This document shows positions 25,576 to 34,300 of a stretch of 60,048 nt of DNA, in pieces. The notes under the pieces were generated by a model. That model ran no database searches. It was not told where the DNA came from and was given only the letters and a program-made list of their open reading frames with translations. Source of the stretch: CALAEC01 sp050692915 (lineage in GTDB: Bacteria; Actinomycetota; UBA4738; CALAEC01); the NCBI GenBank assembly GCA_050692915.1, contig JBOGVU010000010.1, positions 1 through 60,048 on the forward strand, given 5' to 3'. The position numbers and the translations under genes are program-made. Each line of letters opens with the position of its first letter. Position 1 is the stretch's first letter.

Positions 25576-26163
25576 TCACCGTCCTGCGGTCTCGTAGGTC
25601 GCGATCACCACCCCCGTGGTCGTCGTCACGCTGTCGAGGAGCCTGAACGTGGTGGGCGGGCTCCCGTCGGGGAACAGCCGGCGTCCCGATCCCAGCACCA
25701 GAGGGTGGATCATGAGCAGGAACCGGTCGATCAGGCTGTGCTCCATCAGGGACCGGATCAGCTCCCCACTTCCGAGGACGGCGATGTCCGGGCCCGGCTG
25801 CTCCTTGAGCTCGGCCACGGCCGCCGCGACGTCGCCACCGAGGAGGGTGGAGTTGACCCACGGGAGCGGCTCGGTCAGCGTCGTGGAGGCGACGTACTTC
25901 TGGGCTGCGTTCAGCACCTCGGTGAAGGGATTGTCCTTCTGGTGGGGCCAGAACGCGTAGAACGACTGGTACGTCCGCCGCCCCAGCAGCAGCGGACCGC
26001 CCTGGGCCATCCCCTCCCCCAGCACCCGGCCCATCACCGCGTCGTTGTTCGGCACCGCCCAGCCGCCGTGCTCGAAGCCCCCCCGGGGGTCCTCGTCGGG
26101 ACCAGCCGGTGCCTGCATCACGCCATCGAGCGTGACGTGGTTGGTGACGACGATCCTGCTCAT
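25576..26163 (-). CDS. Dihydrofolate reductase-family (RibD C-terminal-like) protein
   Basis: The protein has 195 residues; ATG 26163 follows AGGAGG. It starts MSRIVVTNHVTLDGVMQAPA and contains GPLLLGRRTYQSF, DIAVLGSGELIRSLMEHSLI and LLMIHPLVLGSGRRLFPD, the standard signature of the RibD_C/YwjB group. An NADPH-linked reductase fold is likely and the substrate is unknown. It is downstream of an ArsR-SRPBCC pair on the same strand; such trios are common in actinobacteria. Confidence 0.88.
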   Translation of the reverse strand: MSRIVVTNHVTLDGVMQAPAGPDEDPRGGFEHGGWAVPNNDAVMGRVLGEGMAQGGPLLLGRRTYQSFYAFWPHQKDNPFTEVLNAAQKYVASTTLTEPLPWVNSTLLGGDVAAAVAELKEQPGPDIAVLGSGELIRSLMEHSLIDRFLLMIHPLVLGSGRRLFPDGSPPTTFRLLDSVTTTTGVVIATYETAGR

Positions 26164-26192
26164 GCGATCCCTCCTGTTTGAATCGGACGGGC

Positions 26193-26711
26193 TCAGCTCC
26201 GGAGCGACTGGCCCGTCTCCAGCAGCGTCTTCAGGTCGCTGAGCACTTCGCTCCACCCGCCGCCGGCGCCCTGGTCCTCCATCTCGCCGCTGCTCATGGC
26301 GGCCAGACGAGGCGCCCCTTCGAGGTCGTGGATCACGGTGAGCTTGCTGACGCCCGGGCTGGATTCGGCGATCTCCCAGGTGAGCCTGGTGAATCCTTCC
26401 GCGGTCGTGGCCTCGTCGCCGATCAGCATGCGGAACGTTTGCACCAGCTTGTGCGGCGGGTCGGCCTCGATCACCTCGCCGTCGATGGCGACTTCGGGAA
26501 CGGGGAAGCCCAGCTCCGCACCCTTCTTCTTCATCCCCTCCCCCGGGTAGGCCCGATAGGCCCCACCGGGGCGGAGGTCATAGTCCACCACGCCGCCCAT
26601 GCCGTACCGCTTGGTCCACTCGGGCTGAGTGATGGCGTCCCAGATCGCCTGGGGCGTCGCCTTGATGTACACGCGGTACACCTGGGTGGTCGTCTCGGTC
26701 TTCGTGTTCAT
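26193..26711 (-). CDS. SRPBCC (AHSA1-like) domain protein
   Basis: The protein has 172 residues. ATG 26711 overlaps the ArsR stop by 4 bp (ATGA). The sequence VYRVYIKATPQAIWDAITQP, then EWTKRY, PGGAYRAY, PHKLVQTF and SDLKTLLETG is typical of Aha1/START-like hydrophobic-ligand proteins. These are very often encoded with an ArsR-type repressor, as here. Ligand and role are unknown. Confidence 0.87.
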   Translation of the reverse strand: MNTKTETTTQVYRVYIKATPQAIWDAITQPEWTKRYGMGGVVDYDLRPGGAYRAYPGEGMKKKGAELGFPVPEVAIDGEVIEADPPHKLVQTFRMLIGDEATTAEGFTRLTWEIAESSPGVSKLTVIHDLEGAPRLAAMSSGEMEDQGAGGGWSEVLSDLKTLLETGQSLRS

Positions 26712-27040
26712 CCGGTCTCCTCCTCCTCCAGCTTCGCCTTGAGCTCCGCAAGGGCCGACACCCGTCGCTCGGTGTACTTGTCGATCCATCGGTCGTGGAT
26801 CAGCCGGATCGGCACCGGGTTCAGGAAGTGGAGCTTCTCCCGGCCCTCCCGGCGGGTGACCACGAGGCCTGCGTGCTCCAGGACGCGTAGGTGCTTCATG
26901 ACGCCGAAGCGGGTCATCTCCAGCTCCGACTCGAGCTCGGTGAGCGTGCGGCCGTCACGCAGGAAGAGCCGGTCGAGCAGGAATCGCCGCGTGGGGTCGG
27001 CGAGCGCCTTGAACACCCGGTCATCGGTCACGGGCCTCAT
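26708..27040 (-). CDS. ArsR-family winged-helix transcriptional regulator
   Basis: The protein has 110 residues. The sequence VFKALADPTRRFLLDRLFLR then GRTLTELESELEMTRFGVMK and HLRVLEHAGLVVTRREGREK is a clear ArsR wHTH. The metal-sensing Cys pair is absent, so it is of the non-metal type usually paired with AHSA1 proteins. ATG 27040 is preferred; GTG 27061 is an alternative. Autoregulation of the ArsR-SRPBCC-DHFR-like unit is likely. Confidence 0.88.
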   Translation of the reverse strand: MRPVTDDRVFKALADPTRRFLLDRLFLRDGRTLTELESELEMTRFGVMKHLRVLEHAGLVVTRREGREKLHFLNPVPIRLIHDRWIDKYTERRVSALAELKAKLEEEETG

Positions 27041-27079
27041 GATACGTGACCCTCTGGTCACATGTCAAGAAGGGGACTT

Positions 27080-28339
27080 TCAGGCCAGGGTGCGCTCCAC
27101 CCAGGCGGCCCAGCGGTCCTCCATGGTCTCGAACGACTGGCCGAACGCGGCCCGGGCGGCCCGGTCGACGTGGTACTCCCAGGTCCCAGCGGCCACTCGG
27201 GGCCGGCCCAGGAGCCGGTAGAACTCGGCCACCTCGTCCACGCCGTACCCCTCCACGGCGAACCGTCCCCACGCGGCGGATTCCTCGTACGAGGTGAGGA
27301 TGTCCTCGTTCGAACCCGTCCGGAACTCGTGGTCTTCCGGGAGCGCCCTGTCGAACGTCCCGGCCTCCACCCGGGGGCCGAGGTACTGCGCGTCGTCGTC
27401 CTCCGACACCCACTCGGCGATCCCCTCCTCGACGAACGACGGGGTGGCCGGGCCCACAGTCCCGCGAGTGGCCACGTGGAGGAGCTCGTGGGTGAGGATG
27501 TCCTCCTGGGTCTCGTCGGAGAACGCGCTGAACGTCGGCCAGTTGAGGATGACCCGGTGCCCCACCACGCTCCACCCCTGGGCTCGATCGACGCCGGACG
27601 CGGCGAAGGCCACGAACACGTCGAGGTCGAACGTGGCCTGGATCATCCGCCGGAGCTCCTCGGTGGTGGACGGCGCCAGGATCGGAACGCGCTCCGGCCA
27701 CGGCACCGGCCACCGGTCCCCCACCCGGTCGAGGGCCCGCTCCGAGGCCTCCAGGATCCGGCTCGCCGCTTCGGCCTGGTCGGGGTGGGAGACGTACAGG
27801 AAGTGCTCGCTCTCCCGGGTCACGATCGGCCCGAGCTCCCACAGCTTCCGCCCCGAGTACAGCGCGACGTCGTCGAGGTCGGTGTCCGAGGCCACCAGCC
27901 ATTCCTCGCCGCGCCGGACGAACGTCAGGAACAGGTCCTCCAGGGCCGGGGCCCGGTCGTAGCCCTCCAGCCGGTACCGCTCCTCGACGTGGAGGATCCG
28001 GGGATCGGCGCTCGGCCCGTAACGAGCCACCTCCCGGCTCGTGGTCAGCTCGGGCCACAACGCGTCGGTGAGGCGCAGCTCGTACGAGGCCAGGCCGAGC
28101 CGCCGGAACCCCTCGAACAGTCGCCGCTGACGGAGGGCGAACCCCGCGTCGGCCGGCTCCACCGTGGCCAGGAAGACCTCGAGGTCGCCCTCCACCATGG
28201 CCTCGGCTCGCCGGTCGAGGAGGTCCTGGATCGCTGCGAGCGGGTCCTGGGCAGCGGCCCGCGGGGGGACCATGATCGTCGCGGCCAGGAGGAGCGCCGC
28301 GGCCCCGCTGGCGAACGCTACGGCCGGTCCGTGCCGCAC
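27080..28339 (-). CDS. Secreted gluzincin metallopeptidase (MA-like)
   Basis: The protein has 419 residues. GTG 28339 starts inside the preceding gene and gives a signal peptide (AVAFASGAAALLLAATIMV). The zinc site is HELLH (in DILTHELLHVATRG) with a downstream Glu in FVEEGIAEW, the HExxH...E gluzincin arrangement. The N-terminal half is a ligand-like region with no known motif. It is exported; the substrate is unknown. It overlaps the zinc-ribbon membrane protein gene by 22 bp on the same strand, suggesting an operon. Confidence 0.82.
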   Translation of the reverse strand: MRHGPAVAFASGAAALLLAATIMVPPRAAAQDPLAAIQDLLDRRAEAMVEGDLEVFLATVEPADAGFALRQRRLFEGFRRLGLASYELRLTDALWPELTTSREVARYGPSADPRILHVEERYRLEGYDRAPALEDLFLTFVRRGEEWLVASDTDLDDVALYSGRKLWELGPIVTRESEHFLYVSHPDQAEAASRILEASERALDRVGDRWPVPWPERVPILAPSTTEELRRMIQATFDLDVFVAFAASGVDRAQGWSVVGHRVILNWPTFSAFSDETQEDILTHELLHVATRGTVGPATPSFVEEGIAEWVSEDDDAQYLGPRVEAGTFDRALPEDHEFRTGSNEDILTSYEESAAWGRFAVEGYGVDEVAEFYRLLGRPRVAAGTWEYHVDRAARAAFGQSFETMEDRWAAWVERTLA

Positions 28340-28716
28340 ACCGAGCAGACTGCGTCGCCGACCTGGTTCTGGTTTCCGCACTTGGGGCAGCTCCACCCGA
28401 GCACGGCCGCGACCGGTGGAGCGGTGACCATGGGCGTGGAACCCACTGCCCCCTGAGCGAACCGGGCCGAGCCCCGGAGGAGGTTTCCAGCGACCCAGGC
28501 CATGACCCCCACGGCCAGGGCGAACGCCCCTACGAACGGCATCCAGAAGAAGTCGAACGCGCCGAACATCCGCTCCGGATCGCCGCTGAGCGCGCGTACC
28601 AGGATCCCTCCCACGCCTGCGATCAGCAGCAGCGACCCGCTCACGGTGAGGAGGATGCCCAGGAGCCGCCATGCGTTGCCCCGTCGCGAGTCCCGCTGCG
28701 GGTTGACCACCGACAT
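28318..28716 (-). CDS. Two-TM membrane protein with C-terminal zinc ribbon
   Basis: The protein has 132 residues from ATG 28716. Two hydrophobic segments (LLGILLTVSGSLLLIAGVGG and MPFVGAFALAVGVMAWVAG) precede a C-terminal CPKCGNQNQVGDAVCSVCG zinc ribbon. The function is unknown; the ribbon may mediate protein contacts. It overlaps the metallopeptidase gene. Confidence 0.75.
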   Translation of the reverse strand: MSVVNPQRDSRRGNAWRLLGILLTVSGSLLLIAGVGGILVRALSGDPERMFGAFDFFWMPFVGAFALAVGVMAWVAGNLLRGSARFAQGAVGSTPMVTAPPVAAVLGWSCPKCGNQNQVGDAVCSVCGTDRP

Positions 28717-28762
28717 GGCGGGAAGCCTACCGGACCTCGGTACGTGGGTACACTCGACCACC

Positions 28763-29986
28763 GTGGACATCGAGATCCGCCCGATCGGGCTCGACCGGTT
28801 CGAGGAGGCCATGCGGATGCTGGGCGCGTCGTTCGGCGAGGAGCTGAGCCGGCAGCACCTGGAGGACGAGCGCGTGATCTTCGAGGGCGGGCGCAACCTC
28901 GCCGCGTTCGACGGCGACGAGATCGTGGGTCACGCCACCGCGTACCCGATGGAGCTCACGGTGCCCGGCGGTGCGCTGGCGGCAGGCGGCATCACCTCGG
29001 TGGGGGTCCTGCCCACCCATCGCCGGCGGGGCATCGCCCGGGGCCTGATGCGGACCCAGCTCGACGAGCTGCACGAGGCCGGCACGCCCCTGGCCCATTT
29101 GTGGGCTTCCGAGACCGCGATCTACCAGCGGTACGGGTACGGGATCGGCTCGCTCACCGTGGCCTTCGAGATCCGCCGAGAGGACACCGCGTACCTGCTT
29201 CCGTTCGAGCCTCGGGGGCGCACGCGGATGGTGGACCGGGACGAGGCCCTCAAGCTGATCCCGCCGGTGTACGACGCGGTGCGGCCGCGCCGCCCGGGGA
29301 TGCCCGACCGGGACGAGCTGTGGACCCGATCACGGTTCCGGGACGACCAGAACGCCCGGGAGGGCGCCAGCCCTCTGTTCTTCGTGGCCTATGAGACCGA
29401 CAAGGCCGTGGAGGGCCACGTGGCCTACCGGGTCAAGGAGGCCTGGGACATTCGGGCCGGTCCCGGCCACACCCTCCAGGTCGAGGAGCTCCTGGCCACC
29501 ACCGCGGACGCGTACGGTGCGCTGTGGCGGTACTGCTTCGACGCCGATCTTATCCGGACGACCCAGGGGTGGAAGCGCCCTGTTGACGAGCCGCTCCTGT
29601 ACATGCTCGTCAACCCGCGGGGGCTGGGGGTCCGGATCCGCGACGGGACGTGGCTCCGGCTGGTGGAGGCGCCCGCGGCCCTGGAGGGACGGACCTACGG
29701 GGCGGCCGGCAGGCTGGTCCTCGACTTGCACGACGGGTTCTGCCCGTGGAACGAGGGACCGTGGGAGCTCGAGGCCGGCCCGGAGGGCGCCACGTGTCGC
29801 TCGACCTCGTCGGAGCCGGACCTGGTCCTCGGCGCTGGCGAGCTCGCCTCGATGTACCTCGGGGCCGTGTCGGCAAGCGCCCTGGCACGGGCGGGACGGA
29901 TCGAGGAACGCACCGCCGGCGCGCTGCGCACGGTGGACGCGATGTTCGCCTCCGAGCTCGCGCCGTGGTGCCCCTACATCTTCTAG
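28763..29986 (+). CDS. Eis-like GNAT acetyltransferase
   Basis: The protein has 407 residues from GTG 28763. It has an N-terminal GNAT domain (AAGGITSVGVLPTHRRRGIA, with the acetyl-CoA loop RRRGIARGLM), AIYQRYGYG, a second GNAT-like domain (PLFFVAYETDKAVEGHVAYR) and a C-terminal SCP2-like domain. It ends in a Phe, as in Mycobacterium Eis, where the C-terminal carboxylate takes part in catalysis. Eis proteins acetylate amines such as aminoglycosides and Lys side chains. The native substrate here is unknown. Confidence 0.85.
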   Translation: MDIEIRPIGLDRFEEAMRMLGASFGEELSRQHLEDERVIFEGGRNLAAFDGDEIVGHATAYPMELTVPGGALAAGGITSVGVLPTHRRRGIARGLMRTQLDELHEAGTPLAHLWASETAIYQRYGYGIGSLTVAFEIRREDTAYLLPFEPRGRTRMVDRDEALKLIPPVYDAVRPRRPGMPDRDELWTRSRFRDDQNAREGASPLFFVAYETDKAVEGHVAYRVKEAWDIRAGPGHTLQVEELLATTADAYGALWRYCFDADLIRTTQGWKRPVDEPLLYMLVNPRGLGVRIRDGTWLRLVEAPAALEGRTYGAAGRLVLDLHDGFCPWNEGPWELEAGPEGATCRSTSSEPDLVLGAGELASMYLGAVSASALARAGRIEERTAGALRTVDAMFASELAPWCPYIF

Positions 29987-29993
29987 GTCCCTC

Positions 29994-31511
29994 GTGAGCC
30001 GGGCGGTCACCTCGATCGTGGTCGACGCGGCCACGACCGAGTCCTTCCTCCGGCCGAGGGACGGCATCGTGCTGGAACGCCAGGTGGCGCCGGGGTCGTT
30101 CGAGGCGTCGGAGGGGCCGGTGCACGGGTATCGCCGCTCGGTTGACGTCGAGGACCTCGGGGACGGGCGGTCCCGGGTAACCCAGACGCTCGAGTATCGG
30201 CTGGCCCTCCCGTTCGTGGGGTGGCTGTTCGCCCTCCCGGTCCGGCGGGCGCTGGTGCGTGGCACGGACCGGATGCCCTGGTGGGCGCCTCCCCAGCGCG
30301 TGGACGCTCGAGGGGCGGCGGCACTCTCGGTCCTGGCGGCGGCCTCGGCGATCGGCGGCTACCTCACCGCGCTCCTGACGTCCTCGATCGCGTTCGCCGG
30401 CCGCGACTTCGGCGCCGGGGCCGGGGCCCAGGGGGTGGCCGGGGTGGCGGCCCGGTTCGGCGGGGCCGTGGCGCTGGTGCTGGCGGCTGCCGCCGCGGAC
30501 CGTCTGGGGCGGCGCCGGGTGATCGTGGCCGCGGCGGTCATCGGCTCGCTGATCACGGCGGTGGGCGCGGCGGCGCCCTCGCTCCCCTGGCTGGCCGCCT
30601 CACAGGCGGTGGCCCGTCCGTTCGCCCTGGCCATGCTGATCTGCGTGTCGATCGCCGCGGCCGAGGAGATGCCGGCGGGCTCCCGGGCCTACGCCGTGAG
30701 CGTGTTGGGCCTGGCGGGGGCCCTCGGCGCCGGGATCACCTCGATGCTCCTCCCCCTGGCCGACGCCGCACCGTGGGGATGGCGGCTCCTGTACGCGGCA
30801 CCGGTGGCGGCCCTGCCGGTGGTGGCCTCGATCGGCCGCCGGCTCCCCGAGACCCGCCGGTTCGCCCGGCCCCATCCGGACGTCGGCATGGCCGGGCACG
30901 GGGGACGGTTCTGGCTCCTGGCCGCCTCGGCGATGCTCCTGGCCGTGTTCGCCACCCCCGCCTCGTTCTTCGCCAACCGGTACCTGATCACCGAGCACGG
31001 TTTCTCCGCGGCAGGCATCACCCTGTTCACCCTCGGCACGGGCACGCCCGGGGTGATCGGGGTCGTGGTCGGGGGCCGGCTGGCCGACACCCGGGGGCGC
31101 CGCCCGGTGGGAGCGGTGGCCCTCACCGTGGGCACGGTCTGCACGGCGATGCTGTTCCTGGCCTCGGGCGCGGCGTTGTGGGGGTGGGCCCTGGTGGGAT
31201 CCGTGGTGGGGTCCGCGGCTCTGCCCGCCCTGGGGGTGTACGGGCCGGAGCTGTTCCCCACGGGTGCCCGGGGCCGGGCGGGCGGCCTCCTGGCCCTGGC
31301 CGGGCTCACCGGTAGCGCTGCCGGCCTGCTGGCCGTGGGATTCTCCGCCGACGCCCTGGGACGGCTGGGCCCGGCCATCGCCTGGCTCTCGATCGGACCG
31401 CTCCTGGTGGTGGCGCTCGTCCTGGTGCGCTATCCGGAGACCGCGAGGAGGACCCTGGAGGAGCTCAACCCCGAGGACCGGACGGGGGCTGGTGGGCGCG
31501 GCAGGATTTGA
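29994..31511 (+). CDS. MFS transporter with an N-terminal soluble extension
   Basis: The protein has 505 residues from GTG 29994, 8 bp after the Eis-like gene. Residues 1-100 (SIVVDAATTESFLRPRDGIV, SRVTQTLEYRLALPFVGWL) are not membrane-like and resemble half of an SRPBCC domain. Twelve TM segments follow, with the MFS loop motif ADRLGRRRV and the repeated GGRLADTRGRRPVG. Substrate unknown. The last 19 bp of the coding region lie over the 3' end of the antisense tRNA-Val gene. Confidence 0.85.
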   Translation: MSRAVTSIVVDAATTESFLRPRDGIVLERQVAPGSFEASEGPVHGYRRSVDVEDLGDGRSRVTQTLEYRLALPFVGWLFALPVRRALVRGTDRMPWWAPPQRVDARGAAALSVLAAASAIGGYLTALLTSSIAFAGRDFGAGAGAQGVAGVAARFGGAVALVLAAAAADRLGRRRVIVAAAVIGSLITAVGAAAPSLPWLAASQAVARPFALAMLICVSIAAAEEMPAGSRAYAVSVLGLAGALGAGITSMLLPLADAAPWGWRLLYAAPVAALPVVASIGRRLPETRRFARPHPDVGMAGHGGRFWLLAASAMLLAVFATPASFFANRYLITEHGFSAAGITLFTLGTGTPGVIGVVVGGRLADTRGRRPVGAVALTVGTVCTAMLFLASGAALWGWALVGSVVGSAALPALGVYGPELFPTGARGRAGGLLALAGLTGSAAGLLAVGFSADALGRLGPAIAWLSIGPLLVVALVLVRYPETARRTLEELNPEDRTGAGGRGRI

Positions 31512-31564
31512 ACCTACGGCCTCTCGCGTGTGAGGCGAGCGCTCTCCCGCTGAGCTACGCGCCC
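31493..31564 (-). tRNA. tRNA-Val (CAC)
   Basis: The acceptor stem GGGCGCG/CGCGCCC is perfect, the D-arm is canonical, and the anticodon stem CTCGC/GCGAG holds loop CTCACAC with anticodon CAC. The T-arm GTAGG-TTCAAAT-CCTGC has one G-U pair. Discriminator A; CCA is not encoded. Confidence 0.95.
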
Positions 31565-31599
31565 GAAGGGCTCAAGCCTATCACCGGACCCGAAAAGGT

Positions 31600-31632
31600 G
31601 GCGGCGGGGTGTGCCCGCGTCACCCCGCCGCC
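31600..31632. terminator. GC-rich hairpin between MFS/tRNA and aquaporin
   Basis: GGCGGCGGGGTG pairs perfectly with CACCCCGCCGCC (12 bp, 9-nt loop). A second hairpin with a CGAA tetraloop lies at 31637-31654. They could terminate transcripts from the MFS gene. No T-run. Confidence 0.5.
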
Positions 31633-31762
31633 GAGCCCGGGCCCGAAGGCCCGGACATCTGGACCCCTCATCTTGACATCTCCGGCCGTGGCGTGCAAAG
31701 GGACACACCGGGCCTCATACCTGACCATCGGCACCTGCGGAGGCCACTTGATCACCTCCGGC

Positions 31763-31791
31763 TTGACACCCTCAACGGGCCCGGGTACCAG
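31763..31791 (+). promoter_or_regulatory. Candidate promoter of the aquaporin gene
   Basis: TTGACA (31763) and TACCAG (31786) are 17 bp apart, 33 bp upstream of the ATG at 31825. Confidence 0.45.
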
Positions 31792-31824
31792 TGACCCCGA
31801 CGGACGAGCGGAGGGAGGGAGTAC

Positions 31825-32520
31825 ATGGAACGCCCGATGACCCAGCGCCTGCTGGCCGAGGTGGTGGGAACGTTCACCCTGATCTTCATCGGGGCCGGCT
31901 CCATCGTTGCCGCCAGCGAGGCCGGACTCGGCGTGGGGGGGGCAGGCCTGATCACGGTGGCCCTGGCCCACGGGCTGGCCATCGGCGTGATGGTCTCCGC
32001 CGTGGGGCACGTCTCAGGGGGGCACTTCAACCCGGCCGTGACCACGGGGGCCTGGGTGGCCCGGCGGATGACCACCGGGGCCGCGGTGGCCTACGTCGTG
32101 GCCCAGATCGCCGGCGGCCTGCTGGGGGCCCTGACCCTGCGGCTGGTGCTGCCCGGGAGCGCGTGGGACCCGGTGACCCTGGGCACGCCGCTGGTGACTC
32201 CGGGGATCGCGGACTGGCAGGCCATCGCCATCGAGGCCATCCTCACGTTCCTTCTGGTGTGGGTGGTGTTCGCCACCGCGCTGGACCCCGAGGGCTCGTT
32301 CGGGAAGATCGCCGGCCTGGCCATCGGGTTCACGATCGCCATGGACGTCTTGATGGGCGGGCCGTTCACCGGCGCGGCCATGAACCCGGCCCGGTCCATC
32401 GGCCCGGCCGTCGTCAGCGGCGAGCTCACCGGGGTGTGGGTGTACATCCTGGGCCCGGTGATCGGCGGGACGGTGGCCGCGCTCCTGTACGACCTGGGGA
32501 TCATGCGCCGGCAGGTCTGA
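31825..32520 (+). CDS. Aquaporin/MIP-family channel
   Basis: The protein has 231 residues with six TM helices. Both NPA motifs are intact: GGHFNPAVT near residue 68 and GAAMNPARSIGPA near residue 188. The Arg after the second NPA gives the AqpZ-type selectivity filter, so a water channel is more likely than a glycerol facilitator. GGAGGGAG precedes the start. The stop TGA is directly followed by the GTG of the M20 gene, so it heads the downstream operon. Confidence 0.9.
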   Translation: MERPMTQRLLAEVVGTFTLIFIGAGSIVAASEAGLGVGGAGLITVALAHGLAIGVMVSAVGHVSGGHFNPAVTTGAWVARRMTTGAAVAYVVAQIAGGLLGALTLRLVLPGSAWDPVTLGTPLVTPGIADWQAIAIEAILTFLLVWVVFATALDPEGSFGKIAGLAIGFTIAMDVLMGGPFTGAAMNPARSIGPAVVSGELTGVWVYILGPVIGGTVAALLYDLGIMRRQV

Positions 32521-33582
32521 GTGAACAGGGCCGAGATGACCGAGGCCCTCCGCCTCCTGGTGCAGGCGGAGTCGTTCTCGTCCGATCCCGAGGGGCTGGA
32601 GCGATGCGCCGCGGTCATCGACGACCTGTGCCGCGAGGTGCTGGGTACCGGAACGACGGCCGCGGGCGCCCACCGGGTGTGGCGCCGCGAGGGCGACCGC
32701 CCGGTCCTCCTCCTCTGCCACTTCGACACGGTGTGGCCGCCCGGGACCCTGGCCGAGTTCCCGTTCGAGGTCGAGGACGGCGTGGCCCATGGGCCGGGGA
32801 CGTTCGACATGAAGGCGGGCATCGTGCAGTGCGTGGAGGCCGTCCGGCAGGTCCCCGAGGGGCCGGTCACCTTGCTGTTCACCGCGGACGAGGAGGTCGG
32901 GAGCCCCACGTCCCGGGCGCTGATCGAGGACGAGGCCCGGGGGGCCCGGGCCGTGCTGGTCCTGGAACCCGCCGCGGGGCGGGCCGTCAAGGTGGCCCGG
33001 AAGGGCACCGGCACCTATCGGGTGGAGGTGGCCGGCAGGGCCGCGCACGCGGGCCTGGCCCCCGACGAGGGCGTGAACGCGGCCGTCGAGCTGGCCAGGC
33101 AGATCGAGGCGATTGGCGACCTGGCCGATCCCCGGGCCGGCACGACCGTCACGGTGACGATGCTCGGCGGAGGCACCGCGGCGAACGTGATCCCCGAGTC
33201 GGCCTGGTGCACGGTGGACGTCCGGATGTGGAGCGACGAGGAGGCCGGACGGGTGGATGCGGCCATGGCTCAGCTACAGGCCAGCCTCGACGGCGCCGCG
33301 ATCCGGGTAACCGGCGGCCTGAACCGCGGGCCCCTGGAGCGGGAGGCCTCGGAGGGACTGTACCGCCGGCTGGTGGCCCTCGGGTACGACGTGGGCCAGG
33401 CCGAGGTCGGCGGGGCCAGCGACGGCAACTTCACCGCCGCGCTCGGGGTCCCCACCCTGGACGGGCTCGGGGCGGTGGGCGGCGGGGCGCACGCCCGGGG
33501 CGAACACGTCCTGATCGACGAGATGGCCCCGCGGGCCGAGATGGTGGCCCGGCTCGCCGCCGAGCTCCTGTCCGATGGCTGA
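32521..33582 (+). CDS. M20-family peptidase/amidohydrolase (N-acyl-L-amino acid hydrolase candidate)
   Basis: The protein has 353 residues. Metal ligands are His in LLCHFDTVWPPG, Asp in GTFDMKAG, the Glu pair in TADEEVGS, and the C-terminal GGGAHARGEH. The domain order is that of carboxypeptidase G2-like M20 enzymes. It starts with GTG immediately after the aquaporin stop and overlaps the GNAT gene by 8 bp. In this operon (M20, GNAT, enolase-superfamily racemase) the best-supported role is removal of an N-succinyl or N-acyl group from an L-amino acid. Confidence 0.85.
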   Translation: MNRAEMTEALRLLVQAESFSSDPEGLERCAAVIDDLCREVLGTGTTAAGAHRVWRREGDRPVLLLCHFDTVWPPGTLAEFPFEVEDGVAHGPGTFDMKAGIVQCVEAVRQVPEGPVTLLFTADEEVGSPTSRALIEDEARGARAVLVLEPAAGRAVKVARKGTGTYRVEVAGRAAHAGLAPDEGVNAAVELARQIEAIGDLADPRAGTTVTVTMLGGGTAANVIPESAWCTVDVRMWSDEEAGRVDAAMAQLQASLDGAAIRVTGGLNRGPLEREASEGLYRRLVALGYDVGQAEVGGASDGNFTAALGVPTLDGLGAVGGGAHARGEHVLIDEMAPRAEMVARLAAELLSDG

Positions 33583-34300
33583 GGCCGTCGCGGTCAGGCC
33601 GCTCAACTCGCTGGAGGACGTCCGGGCGGCCGCGGCGCTGTTCGACCGGATCTGGCAGGAGCGGCGCGTGATGGGCGCCCCCCTCCTCCGGGCCATGGCC
33701 ACCCACGGCGGGCAGGTCCTGGGAGCATTCGTGGGCGACGAGCTGGTCGGGGCGCTCGTCGGCCTGATCGGCCTGACCGAGGACGGGCGGAACGTGCTCC
33801 ACTCGCACATCACAGGGGTGGCCCTCGAGGCGCAGGACCGCGGCGTGGGGTTCCTGCTGAAGCGGGCCCAGCGGGACTGGTGCCTGGCCCGGGGGATCGA
33901 AGAGGTCACCTGGACCATGGATCCGATGGTGGCCCGCAACGCCCGGTTCAACCTCCACAAGCTCGGCGCGGTCGGGGCGGCGTTCCACCGCGACTACTAC
34001 GGGCCGATGGAGGATGCCTTCAACCGGGGCGAACGATCCGACAGACTGGAGATCCGGTGGGACCTCCGCTCCGAGCGAGTGGCCGAGGCGATGGACGGCA
34101 CACCCACGGACCCCACCGCCACCGACGCCTCCACCGTCGTCCGGGTGCCGGAGGACTACCTCGCCCTCCGCGAGAAGGACGAGTCGGAGGCCCGGCGGCG
34201 GCGCGACCAGGTCGCCGACGAGCTGGAGGCGGCGTTCCAGAGCGGGCTCGAGGCCACGGGGTTCCTCCGCGAGGGCGCGTACGTGCTGGAGCCCGTTTGA
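33575..34300 (+). CDS. GNAT-family N-acyltransferase (COG3375-like)
   Basis: The protein has 241 residues. The core VLHSHITGVALEAQDRGVGF with LLKRAQRDWCLARGIEEVTW and DPMVARNARFNLHKLGA is characteristic of the predicted GNAT proteins encoded next to N-acylamino-acid racemases. It overlaps the M20 gene (8 bp) and the racemase gene (4 bp). In Geobacillus a comparable gene encodes a succinyl-CoA:D-amino acid N-succinyltransferase; the same function is proposed here from context. Confidence 0.82.
   Translation: MAEAVAVRPLNSLEDVRAAAALFDRIWQERRVMGAPLLRAMATHGGQVLGAFVGDELVGALVGLIGLTEDGRNVLHSHITGVALEAQDRGVGFLLKRAQRDWCLARGIEEVTWTMDPMVARNARFNLHKLGAVGAAFHRDYYGPMEDAFNRGERSDRLEIRWDLRSERVAEAMDGTPTDPTATDASTVVRVPEDYLALREKDESEARRRRDQVADELEAAFQSGLEATGFLREGAYVLEPV

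Noticed and set aside
23729..25600. T-box or other riboswitch upstream of thrS
   Set aside because: Only about 55 bp separate thrS from the upstream gene; no T-box motif or specifier stem is visible.
31791..33671. 626-codon + strand frame across aquaporin and M20 genes
   Set aside because: Low-complexity Gly/Arg-rich shadow; two well-defined families occupy the other frame.
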